Shown: positions 7,639 through 15,372, counted from the stretch's first letter. The stretch: 20,613 nucleotides of DNA from Coprobacillus sp. CAG:698 (GCA_000431235.1 HF988718.1:4117-24729), one strand, 5' to 3'. Translations and numbers: made by a program. Notes: generated by a model from the sequence alone, not told the origin.

Positions 7639-8715
7639 ATGAGTGATAATAATACAAAAGATACAAAGAACTTAAAAAATGCTTATTTTGTTACTTTGGA
7701 TAACATATCAACCTATGATAATGGTGATACATTAACAATGGAAGATGCAATTGCCAAAATACAACTAAACTGGAATTTAGCTTCTAAGGAAAAAAGCTTA
7801 GAAAAGAAAACAATGTTACTAAATAACTGTATAATAACTATCAATCAGATTCAAGAGAGATTACCAGAGGAATACGTTGTTCCTGCTTATGTAGCTATAC
7901 TTGAGTGCTTACTAAAACAAAATTTAGTGTCTGAAGCAATGGACTATTTAACTGATGTTTGCAGTTTTCTTGAAGAAGAAAGTGATGAAATTAAAACTAA
8001 ATATGCTGCTAAGATTTTTGATATAGAAATAACTTTACAAAATTTAGCATATTGTAGTAACCAAATTGAGGAGTGTTTTAAACTTTTTCAAAATATTAAT
8101 AATTCTTATAAATATTGTGAGAAAAATAGTAAAAAGATGCATAATTTTGCCGGAGCCAATGCTCTAATTGGTAAAATTCTATTTGAAGCTCAAATGCTAG
8201 ATGAAGCTTATCAATTTATTAAAACAACTAATGATATATTAAAAGAATTATATGAAAAGAATGAGTGTTCACCATTTGAATTTGCAGGTAGTAGTTTCAC
8301 ATATGCAAACCTTTTTTATCAAAGTGGTAATTATGGGCAAGCTATAACACGTTTTAAAGAATTGATTGATTTTTGCGAAAGAAATAAATTTAATAATAAA
8401 CAAAATATTTTAAGCATGACTTATAATTATCTTGGCCAAGTTTATGTATGTTTGAATGATTACGAGGAAGCTATAAATACATATAAAAAAATTGATGAGA
8501 TAGTTTCTAAATATGAAGAAAATGATAAGTTAATTGATGAACGTGCAGATTATAGATATCGTATTGGACTAATTTATTATAAGTTCTTAAAAAACAATCA
8601 AGAAGCTAAAAAATATTTCGAAGAGGCCTTGGCATTTTTACAAAGAACAGTCAATCCTACAAACGAAACTTCAGATTTTATTGAAGTACTAGAATCTTAT
8701 ATTAACAATTTATAG
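7639..8715 (+). CDS. tetratricopeptide-repeat protein of unknown role
   Basis: This 358-residue, almost entirely helical protein has no signal peptide and no membrane segment. TPR-like helix pairs are clear in the second half: SFTYANLFYQSGNYGQAITRF (about 218-238), then MTYNYLGQVYVCLNDYEEAI (about 264-283) and YRIGLIYYKFLKNNQEAKKYF (about 308-328); these are given only as landmarks of the helix pairs. Weaker repeats probably fill residues 80-215. The first 40 residues look different and may be a separate short motif. TPR proteins are protein-binding scaffolds. Here the gene is a single unit with its own promoter, strong ribosome-binding site and terminator, so the context gives no partner. 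No helix-turn-helix was found, so a Rap- or PlcR-like regulator is not supported. Confidence 0.82.
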   Translation: MSDNNTKDTKNLKNAYFVTLDNISTYDNGDTLTMEDAIAKIQLNWNLASKEKSLEKKTMLLNNCIITINQIQERLPEEYVVPAYVAILECLLKQNLVSEAMDYLTDVCSFLEEESDEIKTKYAAKIFDIEITLQNLAYCSNQIEECFKLFQNINNSYKYCEKNSKKMHNFAGANALIGKILFEAQMLDEAYQFIKTTNDILKELYEKNECSPFEFAGSSFTYANLFYQSGNYGQAITRFKELIDFCERNKFNNKQNILSMTYNYLGQVYVCLNDYEEAINTYKKIDEIVSKYEENDKLIDERADYRYRIGLIYYKFLKNNQEAKKYFEEALAFLQRTVNPTNETSDFIEVLESYINNL

Positions 8716-8743
8716 CTCTAAAGGTAATCCTTTAGGGCTTTTT
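8714..8743 (+). terminator. terminator overlapping the TPR gene stop
   Basis: An 11-bp stem, AGCTCTAAAGG (8714-8724) with CCTTTAGGGCT (8729-8739) and one G-T pair, has a TAAT loop and is followed by Ts. Its first two bases belong to the stop codon. Confidence 0.92.
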
Positions 8744-8818
8744 AATGACAAAATTTGATGATGAGTTCATTACCTTTTAAAAACAGTTATTATTGTACTT
8801 CCAAAAACTTTAAAAATA

Positions 8819-8827
8819 TGTTATACT
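8819..8827 (+). promoter_or_regulatory. extended -10 promoter for the glycerol operon
   Basis: TGTTATACT at 8819-8827 has the TGn extension. The -35 position (TTCCAA, 8799-8804, 17-base spacer) is poor. Start near 8834 gives a leader of about 37 bases. I see no cre-like catabolite site, antiterminator hairpin or riboswitch in 8744-8870. Confidence 0.65.
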
Positions 8828-8854
8828 TTACATAAATAATAAATAAAACTAAAT

Positions 8855-8860
8855 GAGGAG
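8855..8860 (+). promoter_or_regulatory. ribosome-binding site fixing the glpK start
   Basis: GAGGAG lies ten bases before the ATG at 8871. An in-frame ATG at 8853 overlaps it and would add MRRIVN ahead of the conserved N-terminus, so it is rejected as the start. Confidence 0.85.
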
Positions 8861-8870
8861 AATTGTTAAT

Positions 8871-10367
8871 ATGAAAAAATATGTATTGGCTATAGATCAA
8901 GGTACAACTACTACAAGAGCTATTATTTTTGATAAAGAGTCAAATATAATGGGTAAAGCACAAATGGAGTTTAGCCAAATTTGTCCAAAAAGTGGATGGG
9001 TTGAGCATAATCCTGATGAAATTTGGGAAACTACATATGAGGTAATTCGTGAATCACTTTTTAAAAGTGGTTTAAGTTTGCGTGATATAGCAGCAATAGG
9101 AATTACAAACCAAAGGGAAACAACAATCCTTTGGGATAAGAAAACTGGCGAACCAGTTTATAATGCAATATGTTGGCAAAGTAGACAATCTCAAGATATT
9201 TGTGAGAAGTTAATTGCTGATGGGTATGAAGATTTAATTCATAAAAAAACAGGTTTAATAATTAATCCATATTTTTCAGCAAGTAAAATTAAATGGATTT
9301 TTGAAAATGTTGAAGGCGTATATGAAAGAGCCAAAAATGGTGAAATATTATTTGGCACTGTTGATAGTTATTTAGTTTGGAAACTAACAAATGGAAAACT
9401 TCATATTACTGATCCATCAAATGCTTCAAGAACAATGCTCTTTAACATTAATACCTTGGCTTGGGATAAAGAACTATTAGAGATATTTGGTATTCCTGAA
9501 TGCATTCTTCCTACAATAGTTAGTAATAGTGAGAATTATGGTATTGCTACAAAACTATGGGAAATAGATGAATCTACTGATGTACCTATTTGCTCAATTA
9601 TTGGAGACCAACAAGCATCACTTTTTGGTCAATGTTGTTTTGATGTTGGAAGTGTAAAGAACACTTACGGAACAGGATGTTTTATGCTCATGAACACAAA
9701 AAACAAAGCTGTTTTTTCAAGTAATGGCTTATTAACAACGGTTGCTTGGAAAATAGGTGATAATTGTGAGTATGCTTTGGAAGGATCTGTTTTTGTTGCC
9801 GGTTCAGCAATTCAGTGGTTACGCGATGGCATGAGAATGTTTGCTAAATCAAGTGATTGTGAAGAATATGCAAAAAGAGTTCTAACAAGTGATGGTGTTT
9901 ATGTTGTTCCTGCGTTTGTTGGGTTAGGAACACCTTATTGGGACAATGATGCTCGCGGTGCTGTTTTTGGATTGACGAGAGCGACTAAAAAAGAACATTT
10001 CATTACAGCAACTATTGAATCTATAGCTTATGAATCAAAAGATTTAATGGAAGTTATGAAAAAAGAAGCTCGTATAAAAATTAAATCTTTGGCTGTTGAT
10101 GGTGGTGCGAGTGCTAATAATTATTTAATGCAATTCCAAGCTGATATTTTAGATTTGAAAGTATTACGCCCTAAATGCTTAGAAACAACAGCTCTAGGAG
10201 CTGCATATCTTGCAGGTCTTGCTGTTAAAGTTTGGAAAGATAAAGAAGAAATAATGAAAAACCACATGATTGAAAAGATATTCTTAAATAGAATGAGTGA
10301 TGAAGAACGTGAAAAAAAATATAAAGGATGGTTAAAAGCTGTTGAGGCAACAAGAGTTTTTAAATAG
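8871..10367 (+). CDS. glpK: glycerol kinase
   Basis: This is a cytoplasmic FGGY-family kinase that phosphorylates glycerol to sn-glycerol 3-phosphate using ATP. The 498 residues match the usual 495-502. Family motifs are complete: phosphate loop DQGTTTTR (9-16), GITNQRETTILWDKKTGEP (about 77-95), the second ATP-binding loop NTYGTGCFML (about 264-273), ALEGSVFVAGSAIQWLRDG, FVGLGTPYWD and DGGASANNYLMQFQADIL. Bacillota enzymes usually carry a histidine, in a YHFFG/YHFYG segment between SEVY and GDQQ, that HPr of the sugar phosphotransferase system phosphorylates. Here that segment (about 225-244, including KLWEIDESTDVPI) contains no histidine. The dehydrogenase gene follows after nine bases. No glycerol facilitator gene is in the window. 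Function is secure; altered regulation is inferred. Confidence 0.97.
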   Translation: MKKYVLAIDQGTTTTRAIIFDKESNIMGKAQMEFSQICPKSGWVEHNPDEIWETTYEVIRESLFKSGLSLRDIAAIGITNQRETTILWDKKTGEPVYNAICWQSRQSQDICEKLIADGYEDLIHKKTGLIINPYFSASKIKWIFENVEGVYERAKNGEILFGTVDSYLVWKLTNGKLHITDPSNASRTMLFNINTLAWDKELLEIFGIPECILPTIVSNSENYGIATKLWEIDESTDVPICSIIGDQQASLFGQCCFDVGSVKNTYGTGCFMLMNTKNKAVFSSNGLLTTVAWKIGDNCEYALEGSVFVAGSAIQWLRDGMRMFAKSSDCEEYAKRVLTSDGVYVVPAFVGLGTPYWDNDARGAVFGLTRATKKEHFITATIESIAYESKDLMEVMKKEARIKIKSLAVDGGASANNYLMQFQADILDLKVLRPKCLETTALGAAYLAGLAVKVWKDKEEIMKNHMIEKIFLNRMSDEEREKKYKGWLKAVEATRVFK

Positions 10368-10376
10368 GTAAATAAT

Positions 10377-11804
10377 ATGTTTGATGTAATCATTATTGGT
10401 GCTGGTGTGATTGGATGCAGTATAGCCAGAACTTTAAGCAAATATAATTTAAATACTTTAGTTTTAGAAAAGAATAGTGATGTCGGTGACGAAACTTCAT
10501 CAGCAAATTCTGCAATTGTTCATTCGGGATATGATCCTCATCCCCATACTTTAAAGGCTAAATTTAATGTTTTAGGTAATAGATTATTTCCTACTTTATG
10601 TAAGGAACTTGATGTAGAATTTGAAAAAATTGGTTCGTTAACTATTGCATCAACAATAGAAGAAGTTGAAATATTAAATGAACTAAAAGAAAATGGTGAT
10701 GCCAATGGTGTCGAAACAAGGATAATTGATCGAGATGAATTATTTAAAATGGAACCTTTCGCAACAAAAAAAGCAATGAAGGCTTTATATGCTGCTGATG
10801 CCAGTATCGTAAATCCTTTTGAACTTTGTGTGGCTCTAATGGAAAATGCTATGGATAATGGTGTTAAACTTTCTTTAAATGAAGAAGTTATTGACATCAA
10901 AAAAAATAATGATTATTTTAAAATAAAAACTAATAAAACAAATTATGAAGCTAAAGTAGTTGTTAATGCTGCTGGAATAAACTCTGATTTTATTAATAAT
11001 CTTGTTTCTTCTAAAAAGGAAAAGGTTTTACCAAGAAAAGGTGAATATTATGTTCTTGATCATTTCTTAGAAGATTATGTTTCTCATACATTATTTGCTG
11101 TTCCAAGTAGTAAAGGAAAAGGTATTTTAGTTACAAAAACTACACATGGTAACTATTTGATTGGACCATCAAGTGAGTTTTCCTTAGATAAAGATGATAA
11201 AGATACAGATAAAGAAACCTTAAATAATGTCATTAAAGAAGCTTATCGATTAGTTGATTATATTCCTTTAGATAAGGTGATTCGTGAATTTAGTGGAGTT
11301 AGATGCTTCCACGAAAGTAATGATTTCGTGATTAACCAGCCGGTAGATGGATTTATCAATTTCCTTGGAATTCAATCACCTGGACTTGCTAGCAGCCCAG
11401 CAATTGCTAGGGAATGTGAACAAATGATCAGTAAATTAATACCTTTAGAGATAAACAAAAATTATAATCCATATCGAAGAAAAGTTATTAGGATGAATAA
11501 ATTATCAATTGAAGAAAGAAATGAAATAATAAAAAAAGATTCTCGATATGGTCGTATAATTTGTCGCTGCGAGAAAATATCATTAGGCGAAGTTATTGAT
11601 TGCATAGAACGAAACTGTGGAGCAACAACTATTAAAGGCGTAAAGAAAAGATGTCGCCCTGGATTTGGTAAGTGCCAAGGAGGCTTTTGTGAACCATTAG
11701 TCTTGGAAATTTTATCAAAAGAATTAGGAAAAAATCCATTAGAAATTAGATATGCAAATAAAGATTCTTATATTCTAAAAGAAGAAACAAAGGTGATAAA
11801 ATGA
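10377..11804 (+). CDS. GlpA-like FAD-dependent glycerol-3-phosphate dehydrogenase with BFD-type [2Fe-2S] domain
   Basis: The 475-residue protein starts with a dinucleotide-binding fold (IIIGAGVIG, 5-13) of the DAO/GlpA oxidoreductase family. Family landmarks include SSANSAIVHSGYDP (41-54), VVNAAGINSD, and GIQSPGLASSPAIA near residue 335. The C-terminus carries a BFD-like domain with Cys396-x-Cys398 and Cys433-x4-Cys438, the expected [2Fe-2S] ligands. Three further cysteines (409, 414, 426) lie within this segment. The probable reaction is oxidation of sn-glycerol 3-phosphate to dihydroxyacetone phosphate, supported by glpK directly upstream. Unlike the aerobic GlpD, and like GlpA, it has the Fe-S tail and so fits anaerobic metabolism. 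No membrane segment is visible. Its stop overlaps the next start in ATGA. L-2-hydroxyglutarate oxidase-like relatives exist, so the substrate is inferred from context. Confidence 0.87.
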   Translation: MFDVIIIGAGVIGCSIARTLSKYNLNTLVLEKNSDVGDETSSANSAIVHSGYDPHPHTLKAKFNVLGNRLFPTLCKELDVEFEKIGSLTIASTIEEVEILNELKENGDANGVETRIIDRDELFKMEPFATKKAMKALYAADASIVNPFELCVALMENAMDNGVKLSLNEEVIDIKKNNDYFKIKTNKTNYEAKVVVNAAGINSDFINNLVSSKKEKVLPRKGEYYVLDHFLEDYVSHTLFAVPSSKGKGILVTKTTHGNYLIGPSSEFSLDKDDKDTDKETLNNVIKEAYRLVDYIPLDKVIREFSGVRCFHESNDFVINQPVDGFINFLGIQSPGLASSPAIARECEQMISKLIPLEINKNYNPYRRKVIRMNKLSIEERNEIIKKDSRYGRIICRCEKISLGEVIDCIERNCGATTIKGVKKRCRPGFGKCQGGFCEPLVLEILSKELGKNPLEIRYANKDSYILKEETKVIK

Positions 11805-13069
11805 AAATATATGATCTGATTATTATCGGTGGAGGCTCTGCAGGTATGGCAAGTGCTTTGGGAGCTTACTCAGAAAACATAAGAAATATTCTTATTTTAG
11901 AAAAAGATGCTTATCTCGGTGGAATTCTAAACCAATGTATTCATAATGGGTTTGGATTGCATACATTTAAAGAAGAACTAACAGGACCAGAATATGCTAG
12001 CAGATTTATTGAAATGATAAATAAATGCAATTCGGAAAATAATGATAGTATAATATGCAAATTGAATACAATGGTTTTAGACATTACTGAAGATTTGATA
12101 GTAACATATTCTAATGATAAAGAAGGTATTGTAATTGTAAAAGGGAAAGCAATAGTTATGGCAACAGGATGTAGTGAACGTACAAGAGGAAATATTGCTA
12201 TTCCTGGAAGTCGTCCTGCAGGTATTCTAACTGCTGGATTAGCTCAAAGATATTTAAATATAGATGGATACTTGGTTGGTAAAAATATCTTCATATTAGG
12301 TAGTGGAGATATTGGGCTAATAATGGCTAGACGAATGACGCTTGAAGGCGCTAAAGTATTAGGTGTTTGTGAATTAATGCCATATTCTAATGGTTTAAAT
12401 CGAAACATTGTTCAGTGTTTAAATGATTATGATATTCCTCTTTATTTATCACATACTGTAAAGAAAATAATTGGTAAGGATAGACTAGAAAAAATTGTAA
12501 TTGCTAAGGTAGATGATAAATTTGATTTCATCGAAGGAACAGAGCTAGAATTTGCCGTAGATACTCTTTTACTATCGGTAGGATTAATCCCATCAAATCC
12601 ACTTTTAAATCAATTACAGACAAAATTTGACGCCAAAACAAAAGGACCAGTGGTTGATTCTAATTATCAAACGTCAACAAAAGGGATATTTGCTTGTGGG
12701 AACTCTTTACATGTCCATGATTTAGTTGATTATGTTAGTGAAGAAGGAAAACTAGCTGGAATAAAAGCTGCAAAATATATTAAAAATTTACTTTCAGAGG
12801 AAGAAAAAATAGATTTACTTCCTGGAAATGGTTTAAATTATTTATTGCCATCAACATTTTATGTAAACTCTGGAGAGGTAATTTTAAAATTTAGAGTAAA
12901 AAAACCTTATGGAAAGAGCCAAATAATAATAAAAAATGATAACGAAGTTATTAAGAAAATAAATAAACTTTATCTTCTTCCTGCTGAAATGCAAACAATA
13001 ACTATCGACACAAATAATTATAAAGGTGGTAAAATAACTGTGGAGGTACTTGAAAAGTGCGAGAACTAA
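11801..13069 (+). CDS. NAD(P)/FAD-dependent oxidoreductase partnered with the GlpA-like protein
   Basis: This 422-residue pyridine-nucleotide-disulfide-type flavoprotein has an FAD motif IIIGGGSAGMAS (7-18), a conserved GGILNQCIHNGFG segment (40-52) with Cys46, an ATG motif (IVMATGCSERTRG), a second nucleotide-binding motif FILGSGDIGLIMARR (about residues 164-178), and the closing FAD motif GIFACGNSLHVHDLVDYVSEEG. It lacks the CxxC active site of disulfide reductases, so it should pass electrons between flavin, pyridine nucleotide and Fe-S partners. It occupies the place of GlpB in E. coli glpABC, and this gene order with a GlpA-like protein before and DUF1667 after is familiar from Clostridia and relatives. 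It overlaps the previous gene by four bases and the next by thirteen, so the three products are probably made in equal amounts as a complex. Confidence 0.85.
   Translation: MKIYDLIIIGGGSAGMASALGAYSENIRNILILEKDAYLGGILNQCIHNGFGLHTFKEELTGPEYASRFIEMINKCNSENNDSIICKLNTMVLDITEDLIVTYSNDKEGIVIVKGKAIVMATGCSERTRGNIAIPGSRPAGILTAGLAQRYLNIDGYLVGKNIFILGSGDIGLIMARRMTLEGAKVLGVCELMPYSNGLNRNIVQCLNDYDIPLYLSHTVKKIIGKDRLEKIVIAKVDDKFDFIEGTELEFAVDTLLLSVGLIPSNPLLNQLQTKFDAKTKGPVVDSNYQTSTKGIFACGNSLHVHDLVDYVSEEGKLAGIKAAKYIKNLLSEEEKIDLLPGNGLNYLLPSTFYVNSGEVILKFRVKKPYGKSQIIIKNDNEVIKKINKLYLLPAEMQTITIDTNNYKGGKITVEVLEKCEN
13042..13046 (+). promoter_or_regulatory. ribosome-binding site for the GTG-started DUF1667 gene
   Basis: GGAGG lies ten bases before the GTG at 13057, inside the end of the upstream gene. 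It supports GTG as the start; no in-frame ATG exists before the conserved cysteines. Confidence 0.75.
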
Positions 13070-13413
13070 TTTGTATAGTTTGCCCTAGAGGATGTCATTT
13101 GAAAGTAACATCAGAAAACGATAACTATAAAGTAACTGGTAATAGCTGCCCACGTGGTGAGAAATATGCTATTAGTGAAATAACAAATCCTACAAGAATG
13201 GTTACTTCGACTGTAAGAGTCCTTGATGGTGATTTAACAAGACTACCAGTCGTTACTTCAAAACCAATACCTAAAAAAATGATTTTTGAAGTTATGAAGG
13301 AAATTAATAAAACTTATGTTTATGCTCCTATTAAAACTCATCAAGTTATAATTAAAAATATTCTCGGATTAGATGCTGATATTTATGCTACAAGAGATGT
13401 TATGAAAAAATAG
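13057..13413 (+). CDS. DUF1667 small Cys-motif protein, likely Fe-S subunit of the G3P dehydrogenase
   Basis: This 118-residue protein starts with GTG. Four cysteines are arranged C6-x2-C9-x3-C13-x16-C30 (CIVCPRGC and NSCPRGEKYA), a pattern suited to an iron-sulfur cluster or zinc. The rest contains the family's TVRVLDGDLTRLPVVTSKPIPK segment, given here only as a landmark, and no membrane segment. Genes of this family lie beside the GlpA-like and GlpB-like flavoproteins in many anaerobic Bacillota. By position it takes the place of GlpC, but it is far shorter and lacks GlpC's two Cys-rich repeats, so equivalence is only inferred. It overlaps the upstream gene by 13 bases. No terminator follows, so some transcripts may continue into the ATPase gene. 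Confidence 0.87.
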   Translation: MRELICIVCPRGCHLKVTSENDNYKVTGNSCPRGEKYAISEITNPTRMVTSTVRVLDGDLTRLPVVTSKPIPKKMIFEVMKEINKTYVYAPIKTHQVIIKNILGLDADIYATRDVMKK

Positions 13414-13423
13414 TTCATACAAT

Positions 13424-13451
13424 TTGCTTATAATAGAAAATATATCATAAT
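13424..13451 (+). promoter_or_regulatory. possible weak promoter for the AAA/DUF4143-type gene
   Basis: TATAAT stands at 13429-13434 without a -35. An overlapping choice is TTGCTT (13424-13429), 16 bases, CATAAT (13446-13451). Either lies in the 61-base gap after the glycerol operon, which has no terminator. Confidence 0.35.
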
Positions 13452-13474
13452 AATTAAAAATATGAGGTGAAGAA

Positions 13475-14779
13475 ATGTATCGCAAGTATATAGAAGGATT
13501 AAAGATATGGTATAAAAATGAAAATAGAAGACCTTTAGCAATTTCAGGTCCTAGATTTTCTGGAAAAACATATCTTGTAAAGACATTACTTGGTGATAGT
13601 ATTTTGAATAAGCAATACATATATATTGATTGTGATAGAGATATTACCTTTTTAAAACTAATAAATAAAGGCATTAAAGTAGAAGAACTATTATCATATT
13701 TATCGATAAATTATAATAATATTAAGTTATTAATCTTTGATAATGTTGATGAAAACAAAACCATAATATCTGTTATTGAAAAACTTCATGAGTATTTACA
13801 GACAATGCCCATTGTTATGATTCAAACATCTAAAAAATATTATTCTAGTAAAGATACTACTTATATGAATTCATTTGATAAGATGACTATTTATCCATTG
13901 GATTTTGAAGAATATTTACTCGTTAGAGATAAATATCTTTACATAAATATAAAGAACCATTTCGAAAATGGAAAAAGGATAAACAAAACTATAAAGGAAG
14001 ATATTTTCGAAATCTTTAAAGAATATCTTGTTATAGGAGGATTACCAGAAGTAGTAGTAACTTATATTGAAACCAAAAACTATGGTATTACAAAAGATGT
14101 AATTCAAAAGCTTTCTCAACAACTTATTAATGGATTTGGAAGAAATTATCTCAATGTTACATCTGCATATAATGCAGTAGAAGTGTTTCAAAATGTTTAT
14201 GGTAGCCTTAACCAAAGTTTCTTTAAGGCAGCTAGTTTTGAGGGAACTTTACGAATTCGAGATATGAATATACCTTTGAATGGTTTAATAGATAATAAAA
14301 TTGTATCATTAGTTTCAAAGATAGATAATATAGCAAATATATCATCTAATAATACTCATAATAAACATTTCAGAGTATATATGTATGATTTAGGAATATT
14401 AAATTATCAAAACGATGAAATATTTTTCAAAAAATCTATGGAAGAAGCTAAAAAGGCTATTAAAAGTGCTTTATTAGAAAATTATATAGTTAATGAACTA
14501 TGCAAATATTTTGAAAATATAAAGTATGTAAAATTAAAGAATAAAAAGGATTTAGTCTTTTTATGCACAAAGGATGAGGCTTATTTTGCTCTTTCATATA
14601 GTAATACAAGAAGTTTCTTTAGCACCTTAAGTTTGCTTAATAAAGATAATATAATAATAAATGCTATAAAACTATATGATAAAATCCCTTCAAAGAAAAT
14701 ACGATCGGATAATGAAATAATAAATGATATCAAATTAAAGGAAATGCCTATATTTGCTTTATCATTTGTTTTAAATTAA
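13475..14779 (+). CDS. AAA_14/DUF4143-type ATPase with degenerate active-site motifs
   Basis: This 434-residue cytoplasmic protein follows the layout of the common AAA_14 plus DUF4143 family. It has Walker A GPRFSGKT (25-32), the linker YPLDFEEYL (140-148), EYLVIGGLPEVV (183-194), the DUF4143 landmarks FRVYMYDLGIL (299-309) and LLENYIVNEL (333-342), and a nuclease-like C-terminal region. Two sites deviate. Walker B reads LLIFDN (85-90), with Asn where the family normally has the catalytic Glu. In the C-terminal region the usual EVDF and EVK signatures appear as KDLVF (358-362) and ALSYS (372-376). The family has no agreed function and is often numerous in gut genomes. Translation starts from GAGGTGA (13464-13470). 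Family assignment is from motifs only. Confidence 0.75.
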   Translation: MYRKYIEGLKIWYKNENRRPLAISGPRFSGKTYLVKTLLGDSILNKQYIYIDCDRDITFLKLINKGIKVEELLSYLSINYNNIKLLIFDNVDENKTIISVIEKLHEYLQTMPIVMIQTSKKYYSSKDTTYMNSFDKMTIYPLDFEEYLLVRDKYLYINIKNHFENGKRINKTIKEDIFEIFKEYLVIGGLPEVVVTYIETKNYGITKDVIQKLSQQLINGFGRNYLNVTSAYNAVEVFQNVYGSLNQSFFKAASFEGTLRIRDMNIPLNGLIDNKIVSLVSKIDNIANISSNNTHNKHFRVYMYDLGILNYQNDEIFFKKSMEEAKKAIKSALLENYIVNELCKYFENIKYVKLKNKKDLVFLCTKDEAYFALSYSNTRSFFSTLSLLNKDNIIINAIKLYDKIPSKKIRSDNEIINDIKLKEMPIFALSFVLN

Positions 14780-14803
14780 AAAAAGGCTTTAATGGCCTTT
14801 TTT
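14779..14803. terminator. two-way terminator between convergent genes
   Basis: The stem AAAAAAGGC (14779-14787) pairs with GCCTTTTTT (14795-14803). Reads from either side end in a T run. It overlaps the ATPase stop on the plus strand and the stop of the minus-strand small membrane protein (14802-14804). Confidence 0.88.
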
Positions 14804-14978
14804 ATATATTTCTTAATACTCCAAAAATAACTAGTAAGATAATTGAAGAAACAAGCAAGAAATAAAATAGGTTAATGTTTGTCATTTTCTTTCTTGAAAT
14901 ACGAATTAAACAAATTAGTGATGCGTATGATGTGATTATAAAAATACCTAGAATTATATAAATAAATATTTTAATCAT
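14802..14978 (-). CDS. 58-residue two-helix membrane protein of unknown function
   Basis: This reading frame is below usual ORF length cut-offs. It begins with an ATG whose ATGA overlaps the stop of the DUF2752 gene, with TTGGAG about 12 bases upstream inside that gene, and ends in TAA inside the shared terminator. The protein starts MIKIFIYIILGIF and has two hydrophobic helices (about residues 3-25 and 36-53) separated by a positive turn RISRKKMTN. No family is recognised. The overlap, strand, membrane nature and exact fit between the upstream gene and the terminator argue that it is real and made together with the DUF2752 protein. Confidence 0.65.
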   Translation of the reverse strand: MIKIFIYIILGIFIITSYASLICLIRISRKKMTNINLFYFLLVSSIILLVIFGVLRNI

Positions 14979-15319
14979 ACGATTAGATTCTCCAATAATG
15001 ATTTTTTATCTTGTTTATTAAATATTCTCTTTAAACATGTGAATGAATCTTCAATCATTAGAAAAAGACAAATAGGAAAAACAGATACTGTGAAAAAGGG
15101 ATTATAATTAAAAGCCTTTAGAAAGTGCAAATGAAGAAAAGAACTAAAAGCTCTTGTAACACCACATGCAGGGCACATTTTATTTGTAAGAATAAAGAAC
15201 AAACAAATGGGTTTTCCATTTTCAAATTTTTCAGTAGGAGTAATTGTAAAATAGAGAATAAATGTGATATAGAAAATTATTCTTATAAGAGGAAAGATGT
15301 ATTTTTGAAATTTACTCAT
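14975..15319 (-). CDS. DUF2752 membrane protein
   Basis: This 114-residue protein has membrane segments at about residues 8-27, 37-46 (short or re-entrant) and 73-93. The DUF2752 hallmark is complete: CPACGVTRAF (49-58), with the Cys49-x2-Cys52 pair, then HLHFLKAFNYNPFF with the Asn-Pro near residue 73. The function of the family is not established; the cysteine pair suggests metal binding or redox chemistry at the membrane. AAGGTAAT lies a few bases before the ATG at 15319. Its stop is shared with the start of the 58-residue gene. It has its own strong promoter. Confidence 0.85.
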   Translation of the reverse strand: MSKFQKYIFPLIRIIFYITFILYFTITPTEKFENGKPICLFFILTNKMCPACGVTRAFSSFLHLHFLKAFNYNPFFTVSVFPICLFLMIEDSFTCLKRIFNKQDKKSLLENLIV

Positions 15320-15342
15320 AATTTATTACCTTATCTACTTAT

Positions 15343-15371
15343 ATTCTATCATATTTATTTTTTTATGGCAA
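15343..15371 (-). promoter_or_regulatory. promoter of the DUF2752 gene
   Basis: On the minus strand TTGCCA (15366-15371) is followed after exactly 17 bases by TAGAAT (15343-15348), with TG at the extended -10 position. Start is near 15336, giving a leader of about 17 bases. Confidence 0.82.
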
Positions 15372-15372
15372 T

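Noticed and set aside
8743..8772. TAATGA/TCATTA inverted repeat before glpK as an operator or riboswitch
   Set aside because: Arms are only six A/T-rich bases with an 18-base spacer, far from the -10, and no known riboswitch core is visible.
10121..10900. Minus-strand open frames over the glpK end and the GlpA-like gene (10121-10441, 10538-10900)
   Set aside because: Both oppose conserved domains and lack start signals.
13369..13674. Minus-strand open frame across the DUF1667/AAA-type junction
   Set aside because: It overlaps two real genes and the Walker A region and has no ribosome-binding site.
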